Source: Ctena decussata
Lineage: Eukaryota > Mollusca > Bivalvia > Lucinida > Lucinidae
Reading direction: 5' to 3'
NCBI GenBank assembly: GCA_963989385.1
Contig: OZ022499.1
Coordinates: forward strand, 78,047,903 to 78,111,902
DNA: 64,000 nucleotides
Numbering within the stretch: position 1 is the stretch's first letter; the number at the start of each line of letters is the position of its first letter. The notes below the pieces were generated by a model that was not told the DNA's origin, ran no database searches, and saw only the letters and a program-made list of their open reading frames with translations. Positions 40,801-55,800 of this stretch are shown here, piece after piece. The translations under genes and the position numbers were made by a program.

Positions 40801-43800
40801 TTGCATTGGTTGGGTATTAAAATAACTGCATAAGTTCTTCATTTAAAATCAAATGCTGTAGATCTTAAGCTATGCAATAAAAAGGTACCTGTCATAGATG
40901 TGAGCTGCAGATAAAAAAGAAAATCTGTTTCTCAAGATCACTGTCCAGCATCACCTGGCAAGCCTCATGATGCCGAACAGTGACCCTCATGACAGTATAC
41001 AACTATTTCATGCCTTCTGCAGGCAAAAGTTCAGTCTGTTGCCTCTCTGTGCTGTGGAAGACCCAGTACACTATCGCCCTCAGCCTAGCAGCCTCATGCA
41101 ATCGAGTTTTCCAGTCTTCGAATGCGAAACTAGGATGCGATCTCATGACCCTCCGGTTACTTCATACCTGCCAAATTTCACGATTTGTGCGTGACCCTCA
41201 GGAATTTGGACACCTCCCATGACCTCACAGTCGTGTTTTGAAATATAGCCATAACTCACACTTCCTTGGCTTGCTCACAATTTCACTTTAAACCGGAGAA
41301 TACTAAAAAAAAAGTCTTTTTTTGTGCTCTCTTGATTGTCAAAAACGTCTTTTGTCTCAACTTCCTCTACATTGGCACAATCTCGGTCACTGAATCTATA
41401 TTTAGCTCCCGATAGTCTTAAAATAGCGTGGGTAAAAATAACTCGAGTATTCAATAGCGAATAGAGCCGAAAACGACCAAATGTGTACTTCCGTTTTTGT
41501 GTACAATATTGACAAAATGTAAACGTCGAAGGTAAATCAAAGTACCAAAATAGATGGGAGATCGAGTTTACCTGGGTTACCAAGAGTGAGAAGGGCAACA
41601 GCTTTGTGTTTTGTTAACTTTGCCAAAGGCATTTCAGTGTTTCCCACGCCGGAAAAAAACAATGTAAAAAGCACGGTAACACAGATCTTCACAGTCGGTC
41701 ATTGAAAACGTCAAAACTTCTGCAATTGGTCTCTGATTTTGTTGTTACTAAGACACATCAAGATGTTATCAGAGCTGAAACTCTCTTTAGCAACTTCATT
41801 GCAGAATATAACTTGCCATTTTTGAAAGCAGATCATTTTCACAAACTCAATGTATAAAATTTTAGTAAAATAAAAACTGTAAATAAGAATACTTGATGTT
41901 TACCTTCATTTAAGAACTACCTACTGATCCTACTCCTCCCCACTGCCATCCCCAATCTCTAGTTTCACATAAAGAGAAAAAAATGACACTGAAATCTCAC
42001 TCTTTTCCATTGTCAATGGGTTTCTCCGCGAATGAACTAACATAGAAAAAGGGGGCTGATCGAGGCTTCATGCGCAGTCTCACTCTTTTGTTAATTGAAA
42101 ATTTGGCAGGAATGTGACTTTCTGCGCCATAACCAAGCGTCTTTACACTCTGTACAAAAAAGGCTGATCTGAGTCTCCACTGTTTGTGTTTTCTGTATGA
42201 CACCTCTCAGAAAAAGATTCAAATTATGTCCATTTCTGTTGTTTCTTCTACAGCGGAGTCCATACTCAATTTCTTTGATGACGTGAATGACATTGCTGGA
42301 AGAGCTGAGCAGATATTTATTGTCGGTAAGGGTCTGTCTAAAGAGGGGACAAAACTGCTTGGGGAACAGCTGGCGGGCATGACCATTGGAGACTTAGAGG
42401 CTATGTTGGAGACTAACAAAGTGGATCCTTTCCTTATACAGCAGATTGTGAAAGATTTCATTGAACTTGCCAAGGCTATAGTAAGTATAGTTTGGTGGAA
42501 ATTAAGTTAAAGTTCATGTGTTAATATTGAATTTTCAAAATTGGTACATTCTAAAGGCTATGCCACTAATTTTTGTGTTTTGTGTTATGAAAATTTTAGA
42601 GACAAACAAAGACACTGCACCATCTTAACATCGAAAAACATCATCAGAATGTCACAAAAGTTGTCAGTAATTGCCAGTGACATCAGCAGTTAGATTTACA
42701 CGCTCAGAAACAGTGAATTGTTGTAGAATAAAATGAAAAGATTTCCATTTCTTATGTAGGCGCACTATGTTAAATTAGCAAATCTTCTATTTCAGTATTC
42801 CGAGTTTATGGATAAAGCGGCTTCAGTTGAGATTGAGAGTATATTCAAGATGTTTGACCTGACAATCACTGGATCTTTTAACTTCCCAAGAAAAGACGTT
42901 ACATTCTTTTCCTACCAACATATATTCCCACTTGGAGGATTTATAACTGTATTATTTGGTATGTTCCAGGCGACACCCATAATGTCTTTCAAAAGTCACC
43001 TGATAGTGTATAATTGGCCAATTCGCAATGCAACGACAACTTAGCACATGATATAGTCCCACAAACAAAATCACACATGTTAAATGTCCATAATAAGTCC
43101 ATGATTTTACCTTTCAGTTAATGGAAGGTTGTATACCTGTTTAAAGTAGGCGTGGTTTTTGGAACTATGAATTAGGGTGACTGGTGACAACTCCATGTTT
43201 TTTGGGTCATTTTAAAAAAGGGAAACAATCTTTGCAAGTTTCCTATGTTTCTGTATGCTTCCCTGGATGACATATCCTTTCCAAAATAGGGTCTTCTCTT
43301 AAAGGAAAGAATTTGCTCCTGTAGGAGCAAATTCTTTCCTTTAAGAATTGACCCTCATTTGGAAGGACGTAAAATTGAACATGGCAAGAGTTACTCCCCC
43401 TGGATGTGTATCCATGTATCCATTCACCTATAACTTCTGTTGGCGGGCCGTCATTAGTTCTTGAGCATGGCAAACAGTGTACGCCTTGCTCCACCAATTT
43501 TTTCAATGATGTTATGAATTGACCCTCATTGGGAAGGGCATAAAATCAAAAAATGGCAAGAGTTATTCCCCCTGAACGAGTATCATGTATCCATTCACCT
43601 TTAACTTCTATTGACAGGCAGTAATTTATGATATAAATATAGAGGCAGTTTAAAGGCCATTCAACGAGGGGCCACTGTATGTGACTTTATTGAGAAACAA
43701 GAAATTTTATCATGGAATGGGCATTCCCACAAAATAGGCTACGAATGTGGAAACGTCGCTTATAAGAGATAAATTACAATAAGATGCCTTGACTTCAATT

Positions 43801-46800
43801 GGAATGTCTTCAGGGTGTATCCACAAGTTGTTACATATATTAAAATGGCTAGTAAGATGTTTTTCTTTCGTAAAATGTTGATTGTTTACAACGGATTCAA
43901 TCCTGAAAGGCTCTTTTCCTGTTTGGCTACAAGTTGATGGTTCCCGGCTTTCATAAGTACCGGCTTTTACCCATAGTGGTTAATGTTGTTTCTTGGTTTA
44001 CCTCCCATCTAGAACAACCGTGTAGGATAGAGTGTTTTACAACATTTGTATTTCTTACATTGTTTAGTCATTTATAGCTTTAATTTTTCTCTAGTCAAGA
44101 CTTGTCTCTTTATGACAAGACATATTTATGGACTTATTATTATATTTTTTCCTTCCTTGTCAATATTTTGACTTCTCAAAGATTTCACTTGTTATTTAGG
44201 AATGTGGAAACATCCCTATATAGCGACGTTTCCACAATTTTCAGCCAAGGCATATTTTTGTTATTTTAGGAATGTGGAAACATCGCTATATAGCATATTT
44301 TTGTTATTTTAGAAATGTGGAAACGTCGCTATATAGAGACGTTTCCACATTTTTTAGCCAAGGCATATTTTTGTTACTTTTGAAATGTGGAAACGTCTCT
44401 ATATAGTGATGTTTCCACATTCTTACAATAACATAGATTTGCCTTGGCTAAAGAATGTTGAAAGAAAATTTATGCAAAATATGGGAAATCTAAAAAATGT
44501 GGAAACATCACTATATAGGGATGTTTGGTTTAAACAATATTTTATTAATCAAAATTTCAACTAAGGTACAGAAGCAATAGATCAGGATTTGGTCGAAAGC
44601 CCAAGGCTTGTGAGGACCATCTCCTGCTAGCAATTAAATACTAAATAAGGTTGAATGTACAAATTAACATAGACTCCAATAGACACATAGGGATGTTTCC
44701 ACATTCCTAAGATACATGAAATGTCAAATCTTGACAAGGAAGGAAAAATTATAATAATAAGTCCATAGGTATGTGTTTTTTTTACAGAGAAATACACACA
44801 CAATGTCAAATACTGACAAGGAAGGAAAAATTATAATATTAAGTTCATATTTATGGATTTATTATAATTTTTCCTTCCTTGTCAGTAGTTTGGCTTTGAC
44901 ATATTTATGGACCTATTACTATTATTTTTCCTTCCTTATCAGTAGTTTTATATCGATGAGACAATTGCTTTATAACAAGAATGCTGAATGGTCGTACTCA
45001 ACATAGAAGGAAGATAGAGTTCGGAATTAGGGAGGGGGTTTTATACGCGCAGCAGAGTTCGGAATTTGGGAGGGGTTTTTATACACGCATTGAGAAAATT
45101 GATGACGGGAACCAGATCAAGAGCAATGCCGTATCGCACGAAACTTTTCTTCGATGTGACGCATTAAAGGCAAAATTTAGACGATAAAACGCTGTATGTT
45201 GGAGCAGTGGACGGTGTTATTATATTATACATTCAGTCTTCTCGGATTTTCAGTAAATACTTGGAGTCAAGCACCTTGTGCACCATTAATAAGCATGCAT
45301 CCACATTCGTAGCCTATTTTGTGGAATCGCCATGGAATGTTCACTGAAATCCAGTCTCATTGAGAGCAGTGTGAGGGCAAGTAATATTCTAAAATAGCTG
45401 TTGGAATCTTTAAATAAACTTTAATATCTCTATCAGGTTCTTGTTCAAGAGCAACAGAATCTGTGGTGGGTTTGAGACTAAGACAAGGAAATCTTTGGAA
45501 GTTTCAGGACAACATGTATTTGGTCCCATGTGAGTCTTGGGATGCATGAGAATTCAGTATTCTGAACCAAAGCCTTGTTGAGGTCGCAGTGCCATCATTG
45601 ATTATATTTTCTTAAGCATAATTAATAACAATAGCAGTATGTCCACTGGATTTTAATAATTTAAATCCTTTGTCCATACCATAACAATATGTGCCAGCTA
45701 ATTTTCTATTGGTAGTTTCATCTTATGCATGCATTTCATATAACAGGCCCCGAGTTATAAAACCTTTTTCATGCTCAACTCAGCTGAGCATGAAATGTTC
45801 TCTGCTGATAAATATGAAAATGCCAACTAATCTTGGCATTTTCATATTCATAAGCAGAGAAAATTTCATACTCAGCAAAACTGACCATGAAAACAACTGT
45901 ACTTATCAGTAATATGCTATTTATTAGCAGGAAAAATTTCCTGCTTGACTCAGCTGAGCATGAAGAAAGTTTTATTACCTCGGGGCCTGGCTGAAAGTTA
46001 GAAATTCACTGCAACATATCAGGTATAGCAGTGGCCGACAGTTTCATAAACATGATAGCATGATTTGGCTGACTGACAAAATGAGACAAGTAGCAGAGCC
46101 TAGACTGAGACTGCAGGCAAAGACAGAAAATAAAACTCAGCTGTTAACAGGGATTTTCTCACATGATTGGTGAAATGATTATTTCTAGAAAAATGTCAAT
46201 ACACAAGATTATTATGGTGTATGACCTGAATGTCCTATATATTGTCCATATATCTCACTATATCTTCTAAACTGGTGATGCGACAAGGCCCCGAGGTTAT
46301 AAAACCCAGCTGAGCAAGAAATTTTCTCTTCTGATAAATATGAAAATGCCAACTACATGTAATGTTGGCATTTGCATATTCATAAGCAGAGAAAATTTCA
46401 TACTCAGCTAAATTGAGCAAGAAAACAACTGTACTTATCAATAATTTGCTATATATTAACAGATAAAATTTCACGCTCAGCTGAGTTGAGCATGAGAAAA
46501 GTTTTATAACCTCGGGGCCATATTATGTGTTTTTAAGGTGTATGGTTACACATCCATGTTTTCCTGCCCTTTTTACAAAGGGGGCTAATTTTTGTGACTT
46601 CATGGTTGCTTCCATGGATGAAGAAGCCCATCCATATTGGTCTACTCTTAAAAGAAAGAAAGACTTTGCTGTAGGTGTCAGAGGCCCACCATATCTTGGG
46701 CACAGCATATGAAAGACAGAGCCTACCCTATTCCTTTCACTGCCTTTAACTGTCTCTGATTCAAAACAACAACAACAAAAAAAAAATATTTACTTCTGGG

Positions 46801-49800
46801 TTCACAGAGTTTTTCAGTTGCTGACTGGCCTTATGGGGAGTCATATCTACAAACTTTTGCACCATAGCCAAGCTCCCCAACTGATACTTTCCAATATTGA
46901 AGTATGTTTATGTTTTTTGAAAATTTGTTACTTCTTTCTGATATGGTATGATGTGCACATTCTACTTTGTTTCACAGAGTTTGGAGCTGGTGGGTATTAC
47001 GGGATGGATGTAGGACTCAGTGCCAATATTGTTGGAATGTCCCTGGGGGCTGAGCTACTACCATATGGCGGTTTGACATGCTATGGAAGTGTTGCTATTG
47101 GAAATATCATATACGCTAAGATGTTACTGGAGGGAGATATCCTGAACCTTCAGTTCCCAACAAATGCTGAAATAATGTTTGCAAAATTCCCATTTGATGT
47201 GACGTAAGTAGCTGGTATGAGCAGTTAAAGTGCTTTATTAAGCACACACTCTTTGATGAGAACACAGTAGGGGTGTTTTCACATCCCAGCAGGCACATGA
47301 CGTTGAATTACATCGCACTGACATCAATGCAAAGTTATGACGTTTCATGGATGTCAGTGCAACACATTTCGACGTCGTGCTCGCTGTGATGCTTTTGCTT
47401 TCAGTTGTGTCCTCCAACTGTAATAGAAGATGCAGCAAAAGAACAAATACTATATATTCAGTTAGAAGATGGGGGTGGGGGTATGTGGGGTGGGCGTCAT
47501 TCCCCTCCGAAACAACCCCAAAATCTAGAGCCAACATATAAGATGGATCTAGGTTTTTGGGGGTTCCTTTGGATGAAAAACCCATCTTGTAGCAGAATTA
47601 CACAAGACTGATTTAGATACAGTCGACTCGATATCTCAAAGCTGAAGTTCATCCCAAACTACTGATACCTCAAAGTAAATTTTCTGGTCCCAGAAAATTT
47701 ACTTTGAGATATCAGTAGTTTGAGACAGCAGGTTTGGAAATGTTAATCAAAATAGAGAATATACTCAAACTATATCCTTTTATATAAGAGGTACTTTGAG
47801 ATATCAGTAGTTTGAGACAGCAGGAGTTGAAATGTTAATCAAAATAGAAAATACACTCAAACTATATCCTTTAATATAAGAGGTACTTTGAGATATCAGT
47901 GTTTGAGATAACGAGAGTTGACTGTATTAAGGTTATTGTAGTCGAATTATTATGGTAAACTATTGCTGCCTTAATTCTGTCATCCCTGCTAAGTGATCGT
48001 TAGTAGCAAACTTGGCTCTGTTTATTTTTACTGTTGAATGCACCACGTGGTTGCATTTAATCTTAAAAACAAATTGGACAAAATTTTATTGTTATATTAT
48101 ACTAATCTTCTGAATGAAACAGAACCTTTGGAAAATTGAAATATGCATGTTAAAACATTTTTTTTTTTTTTTTTTTTTTTCAAAAAGACTGTTAGCAAAA
48201 TATTAACATTTTGAACATGTGTGCTGATTTTGGCAGATATACTGTATTTCCTTGGCTAGTAAATACATGTCAGCCTTGAATAACTGCATTTTTAGTGCGC
48301 CTTTGCGAAGCAAAGGAGAGCTTATGCTATACCCCCGGCGTCGTAGTCCGAGTATGCGTTAGCATTAGCGTCAGCGTTAGCGTACCCGTCAGCGTCCTCG
48401 TCGGCGTCCGTGATCAGGTTAACCAAGGTTAACAATTGCGTTTAGCTCCATGTTCAACTCTGTATCTTAGAAACTACAGCAGCTACAATCATCATACTTG
48501 GTACATATATACATCCATATGACTGCAATAGCTGCATGACACAATTGTATGTCCTTGACCTATATGTTACGGTTGACTGACTTTGCTGTTTGGCACTGTT
48601 TTTAAGGCAAAATTTTTAGTTTTGATGAAACCTTTGACAGAAGAGACTTGATACTTGGTCAAATAGCATATCCCTATAATTGCAGCAGCTGCAGAGCTAC
48701 CATGCTGACACCTGTGCCCTTGACCTTTGTTCATGGTCCAGTGATTTTGTCTTATATTTCAAGCACTGTTTGATAGATTAACATCACATCTGGCATAGTG
48801 GATCGGTCTGACATCCCGAATGACCTCATATTATTTATAGATCACTGTGACCTATATTTCATGGTTCAGTGATTTTGCCTTGTGTCTCCAAAGCTGTTTA
48901 TAGATTAACATCATATTTGGGAATTTGAGGTCACTCTAACATAACTTTTATAATTCAGTGATTGGCTTCATATTTTAGGTGTATTAAGTATGTATTCATC
49001 ATATACCTGGGATAATGGCTCAGTCTGACACTGCAGATGACCTGATATATTTGTAGGTCTTGGTGACTTTGAGAATCAGGCACCCATAAGGCGCGCTTTG
49101 TTGTCTTCTGACAACTCTTGTAACATCTTTATGGAGAGAAAAAAAAGTTACTGGGTATACTTAATGTTTCTGGTATGTGTTTTTCCAATATTAAAAATAA
49201 AGCCAACTTTTGTGATTGCCCTTTGCCTGCCTGGATGATATGGGATCTACTCTCATAAGAAAGAATTTGATTTAATGAGGGCAATTTCTTTCCATTACCA
49301 GTTGACCACCATTGAGAAGGGATGCAAAAATGCTAATAACAGATTTATGGATATCCAAAAAATTATGGATATCCAAAAATAGAAAATACGTTTTACGATT
49401 TTTGGATATTCATAAATTGAATTTTGGATATCCAATATTATTTTGTAATATCCAAAAATGAATAATGGATATCAAAAAAAGAATTACAGATATCCAAAAA
49501 TGAATTATGGATATCCATATATTTCGATTTATTGATATCCATAAATCAGATTATGGATATCCATAATTTGAATTATGGATATCCATTATTCAGTTTTAGG
49601 ATGTCCAAAAATCTGCAGTATTTTTGGACATCCATAAATTGAATTATGGATATCCATTAATCAATTATTGAATATTCATTATTTGATTTATGGTTATCCA
49701 AAAATACAGCAGATTTTTGGATATCCAAAAATTGAATAATAGATATCCATAAATTGAATTATGGATATCCAAAAATTGATTGATGGTTGTCCATATATAG

Positions 49801-52800
49801 GGAATAAATAGTAAAACGGCAACCCATATCCAGGGGCTTTTATTGCACCATGTTCTTGGGTTTACGTCCAAAGTACTATTGTTTTAAGTTTTAAAGTATG
49901 ACTATTGATTATTGTGTCGTATAATATTTTACAGAATGACAATGGATCTAGAGTTAATTCCCTTGAAACTGACGCTCTATGCTCAAGTTACCATAGAGAT
50001 ACGAATTCCATTGGTTGGCTCAATCAGAGAGATAGTGTTCGAGAAGCAACTTTGGAAGTATCAGACACCATTAATTAAGAAGAGGATCATTGATGTGTCA
50101 ACAAAAGAGGAAGATGAATCTCCACCACAGTTCTCTCCCGTTGTTCAGGAACCCATAAGCAACGGGGCTGTTGGAAATGTAATGTGTTTTTTATACCCTA
50201 ATGTGGTTAAAACCATTAATTTTCCATTTGTCCCAAATGGAAAATGAATGGTTTTTAGGTGTCCCAATATAATAGCTCATGAGGATAAGTAATAAAAAGA
50301 TAGAAATGCTGCATGTTAGAGAATTGATTTATTTGAGAATGAATTATACATTTGAGAAAATCATACTTTTCAATTATGTGAATTTCGGTAAGCATCTCAC
50401 TTATAATTCGAGAGGAACATGGCTCTGGAATTATATGTGAGATCACGCTATAGATCCATTACCATGGCAACTTCTGAATTACCAACTATTGTGCCTAGTA
50501 CCTTGGCTGAATGATGTCTCAATGATGTCACTTAGACATCAATATAAATACTTAGTTGCTATGGTAACAGATATAGCGTCATTTGTTCTGGAGCATGCCA
50601 AACAGTGTATGCCATGGTCCACCAATTTTTCAGTGACATTACAGACCGAATTTTTTTCAACAGAGTTTTCAGATTTTCAAACAAATAATTATTCTCAAGT
50701 CATTTAATTCCATGTTGTTAGTCAGATTATTGCCTGCAGGCACACAGCCTTGAAAGTATGTCATTACAAGTTGACCCTAAATGTGAAGGGAGGCAACACT
50801 GATAATGGCAGACATGCTTGTCCTGACAGTGTATCCGTTCAACCCAAATACTTAAAATGTTGGCATCTCATTTTGACAGGTATGCATTAAGGTAATGAAT
50901 TTCAGCTAAATTTCAGCTTTTTCAGCTAAATTTCAGCATTTTCAATCATTTCCTGGCTACCACATTCTTTTGTTATAAGACAGAGTTTTTCTCTTCCAGA
51001 ACCATCCCAAAAATTTAGATACATCTTATAAGACAGATCTAGCATTTTGAGATTGGAAGGGGAAAACCAGTCTCATAGCTCGCTCAATTTCATAAGACTG
51101 ATTTAGATATTTGGGGTCATTCTAGAGAAAAACAGCATTTTATAGCCAAATAAATATGAGCCACGACACAAGAAAACCAACAATGTGGTTGTTTGCCCAG
51201 CGCAGACTCAGATCAGCCTGGGCATCTGCCCAGTTTGATCAAAGTCTTCGTTGTATGCATGGAAGTAGCTTAGACTCTCAGCTTACCCTAAGTGCTTAGC
51301 GAAGAGTCTGATCTGACTGGGCAGATGCCAAGGCTGATCTGAGTCTGCACTGGGCGCACAACCACTTTGTTGGTTTTCTCATGTCGCGGCTCATATGGTA
51401 CAGTAAAAACACTATTATTCTTGGACTCCCAGGTGGCATCCAGTGCTTGTGATGTAGAACAGATAGCAAACCAAGACTACACAGAGCCTGGTTTCCAAAT
51501 ATCTGTGGCAGCATCTGATGACAAGAGTGATCTGAAATTATTCCTTGATGTGGGAACGTTTCCCGCCGGCAGTGATGTGATTGAAAGAGAGGAACTGGGT
51601 GGAGAAGCTACAGTGATGATGATGGTAATCTTTCATTTTATTATGATATATACAGCTTCTTAGTTGCAAACCCTTAAATTTTAGAATTCAAGGAACTACT
51701 TCGCAAAGCTCTAATTTCCAGATTCCCAGTGTGTAAATTTGGTCAGCCCACCAAAAGAGATTTTTAAAGATGCATAATTTTGTGACTTAGTATTAAAGAA
51801 AATACATGTACATGTAGTCACAAAAAATTGGTTTCACATTTTCTCATTATGGCTCCTAGGATTGATAAAGGCCATAAGCATTTTGCAATAGTTTTATTTT
51901 CACAAAACATTTGCCAAGTTTAAGCAAAATTTTGCCAAAACAAAACTTGTGAAATTTTGCAAAAACGAAGACATGTTTGGCAATGTGTAAAAGTATGCAA
52001 AATTAAAACAGTAAGAATTTTGCAAAAAGAAAAAGAAAAACATTAAGTTTGTAGAATTTTGCATACAAAAAAAAAAGAAAAAAAAAGCAAACAAAGTTGT
52101 AAACTTTTGCAAAAATAAAACTTGCAAATTTTGTAAAATTAAAATCTGTAAGTTTTAGCAAAAGCTGTACAAAGTTCTGCAAAAGTATGACTTTCACAAA
52201 TATTTGACAATTGACAGTACTAGCTTCTCTTTTTTGAACAGACGTTAGACGTAACAGGCAAGCCACTTTACTTCACTGTAAATGCTGAAAACAAAGCAGG
52301 GACTGGAGCTAGTGTCACTTGTTCGCTGCCAACATTTGATGTTACTCTTCCGACGGGCAGAATGATGGCGGAGTTTATGGCATCCAGCAATCCAACAACT
52401 GTCAAAGCTACTTTTGTAGGCCATGACGACTCAGAAATTACATCAGCTTTTGTTGGAGTGGGATATGGGAGAGGAAGTTACGGGGATCAGGTTCACTCAT
52501 GGAGACAAACTTCACTGACACAAAGGGTTGTCTCAGATTCAGGTACAGTAAAACTTAATAAATACAGATACCCAAATAATTACCGCAATTACCCTAAAGA
52601 TGGAACAGTTTGGTTGTACAATGCCGTAATGCATCCAAAGGATGCAGAGGGTATGGAAACAGTGTAGGCCCTGATCAGACTGCTCCTAAAGGAGCGGTCT
52701 GATCTGGGTCTGCACTGTTTGCTCAGACCTATCTGTCCCAGTACTTAGAATTTTTACAGTACCTCATAAATATGCAGCTTAGATAGCTAAAGTTTCCCAT

Positions 52801-55800
52801 AGCCTATGTTTCCCATAGCCTATACAGTGGCAGTCTTTTTGTTTTGTGCTTATGTTTTGATTTGATGAATTACCAACAGCTGAGTTCAGCTGATATAGTT
52901 CATGGTATCAGTTTGACTTACATTGCTATTTTCTCTTTTGTTATCCATAGATAGTTGAAATAAAAGAAATTCTGGGTTTTAAACCTTCAAAGGACATTAT
53001 TCTCAGGTTTTAGATGTAAATTGCCAATAAACCATCAGATTCCTTCATAGCTATACACCAAATAAGGGCGAAGTCAGAGCTCTAGATAAGAGGGGTATTT
53101 GATGATAATTGAGGGATTATTTTCTTTATTTCTCATTGAAACCATACGTTGTGACCCCTCATCTGAACTGTCTCATCGAGACGGTTCAGATGAGGGGTCA
53201 CAACATATGTTTTTATTCAGAATCAACAAAAATTATCCCTAATTATCACAAAATACTCCCTCTTATCTAGGGCTCTGAAATTACCCTCTTATATCAAAGA
53301 ATAGTTTGAACACATTTCCTGTTTTTTTAGCTCACCTGGCCCGAAGGGCCATAGTGAGCTATTGTCATACCAATGCGTCCGGCGTGCGTCGTCACGGAAT
53401 TTGTCCGTCAACACCTAAAAACAAATATTCAAACATCTTCTTCTGTAAAACTACTGGTCCCATGGTTCTCAAATTTCACATGGAGCATGACCTGACTCCA
53501 GGGTCTCAGAATTGTAAAATTGGGTCAGGTTGAAAATCCAAGATGGCCGCTGTTACTAAAAATAGCAAAAACAACAAAATAAACTTCTTCTCCAGAACCA
53601 CTGGGTATATTTGTCTGAATTTTGGCATGGAACATCAGTGAAACCTTGGTATTCAAAATTGTAAAAATGAAAAAAATCTGTAGCGGTGTTTTGTCACAGT
53701 GACCTACTTTCTGTTTAAGTGTGTAATTTTGCTCAAATGCCAATGTCAAAAAATGACCTATTTAAACAACTTCAAACAACTTCTTCTCTAAAACCACTGA
53801 GCCCATGGATCTCAAATTTCACATGGAGCATGACCAGACTGCAGGGTTTCAAAATTGTAAAATTGGGTCAGGTCAAGAATCCAAGATGGCTGCTGTTACT
53901 AAAAATAGCAAAAACAACAAAATCAACTTCTTCTCCAGAACCATTTGGTATATTTGGTTGAAAGTTTGCATGGAACATAAGTGGGACCTTGGTATTAAAA
54001 ATTGTAAAAATGAAAAAAATCTATAGCGGAATTAGGTCACAGTGACCTACTTAGCGTTTACAAGGCCGATTTTGCTCAAATGTCAATGTCTAAAGAAAAT
54101 GCAACCAATTCTGACCAGATTTGGTCAGAATTGGTTCTTGAATGGAATTATTTCAAATTTGTGCCAGTTGACTATCCAAGATGGCCGCCATGGGGGACGT
54201 TACTAAAAATAGCACAAACATAAAAATGACAATTACTCAAGAACCCTTGAATGGAATTGGACCAATTTTGTGTCAGAATGTTCCTTGCATGAAGCCGTTT
54301 CAATTAATTGCAATTCGGCATTCCAAGATGGCCGCCATCTGGTGTTACTAAAAATAGCACAGACATAAAAATGACAATTACTCCAGAACCCTTAAATGGA
54401 ATTGGACCAATTTTGTGTCAGAATGTTCCTTGCATGAAGTCGTTTTGATTAATTGCAATTTGGCATCCAAGATGGCCGCCATCTGCCGTTACTAAAAATA
54501 GCACAAAACATGAAAATGACAATATCTCAGTAACCGCTGAATGGATTTTGACGAAATTTGTGTCAAAATGATTCTTGCATTGAGATGTTTCAATAATATC
54601 TAACTGTAGACCATTCATATTGGCCTCTGTTACTAAAAATAGAAAAATGTGAAAATTAGAAAATCTCAATGGAGTTGGATTAATTTTGTGTCAGAATGGT
54701 CTTTTCATTAAGCTTTTTCGATTTTTTGCATTTTGGCATTCCAAGATGGCCGCCATTTGCCGTTACTAAAAATAGCACAAAACATAAAAATGACAATATC
54801 TCAGTAACCGCTGAATGGATTTTGACGAAATTTGTGTCAAAATGATTCTTGCATTGAGGTGTTTCAAAAATATCTAACTGTAAGACCAGTCATATTGGCC
54901 TCTGTTACTAAAAATAGAAAAAATGTGAAAATCAGAAAATCTCAATGGAATTTGACCAAATTTGTGTCAAAATGGTCCTTGCATGAAGGCTTTTCGATTT
55001 TTTGCATTTTAGCAATCCAAGATGGCCGCCATCTGCCGTTACTAAAAATAGCACAAAACATGAAACTGGCAATATCTCAGTAACCCCTGAATGGATTTTG
55101 ATGAAATTTGTGGCAAAATGATTCTTGCATTGAGGTGTTTCAAAAGTAAATATATAAAGTCCAGGCAAGTTGGCCTCTGTTACTAAAAGTAGCAAAATGT
55201 GAAAATGAGAAATTCTCAGTGGAATTGGACCAATTTTGTATCAGAATGGTTCTGTTGCACAATAGCCAGGTGAGCGATATCAGGCCCATTTGGGCCTCTT
55301 GTCTTTACATTTCAACCCCTGTTACCTCAAACTACCGGTATCTCAAAGTTAAGTTTCTGGGACCATAAAATTTACTTAGATATCAGTACAGGTCTACCTC
55401 ATTATAACGCAATGGGTGGGGTCCATAGATCTCGACCGCGTTATAAGTGAAACGCGTTATTGTGATTAGGATGAGGGGGCTACCAACACAAGCTCGACTG
55501 ACTTCGATTTTGCCCTAACGGTTGTGTGTGTTGGTGGTTTGAGTCAATGTTTGACGTAAATAATGGTTTTTGATATGTATTGTTGTATTGCTAGATAGAT
55601 AAACACTCACAGCATGTATCACATTGTTCCAATCATATTATTAAACTGTCTTGTCAATAAAATATGCTAAGTAACACATGTGTTTCGTTTTTAAATTCCA
55701 CAAGACGCCATCTTGGCAGATTTCTGGTGATCATGTAACTTAACATTGCAGTGTTGGGGTACAGTATCATCGGACCAAAATTATCCGTGTCTTTCACGGA

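Noticed and set aside
41275..41598. 107-codon open frame on the minus strand
   Set aside because: No recognisable motif, no splice or start context and AT-rich surroundings; probably chance.
46818..46977. Open frame extending exon 33 upstream
   Set aside because: The acceptor TTTCACAG at 46977 and the phase of exon 32 fit; the upstream part lies in a repeat (R7).
49345..49800. CRISPR-like array
   Set aside because: Units are palindromic, variable, about 20-25 bp without unique spacers, and the genome is animal; this is a satellite.
51900..52266. Minus-strand frames rich in Phe and Lys
   Set aside because: Product of an AT-rich tandem repeat poor in stop codons on that strand.
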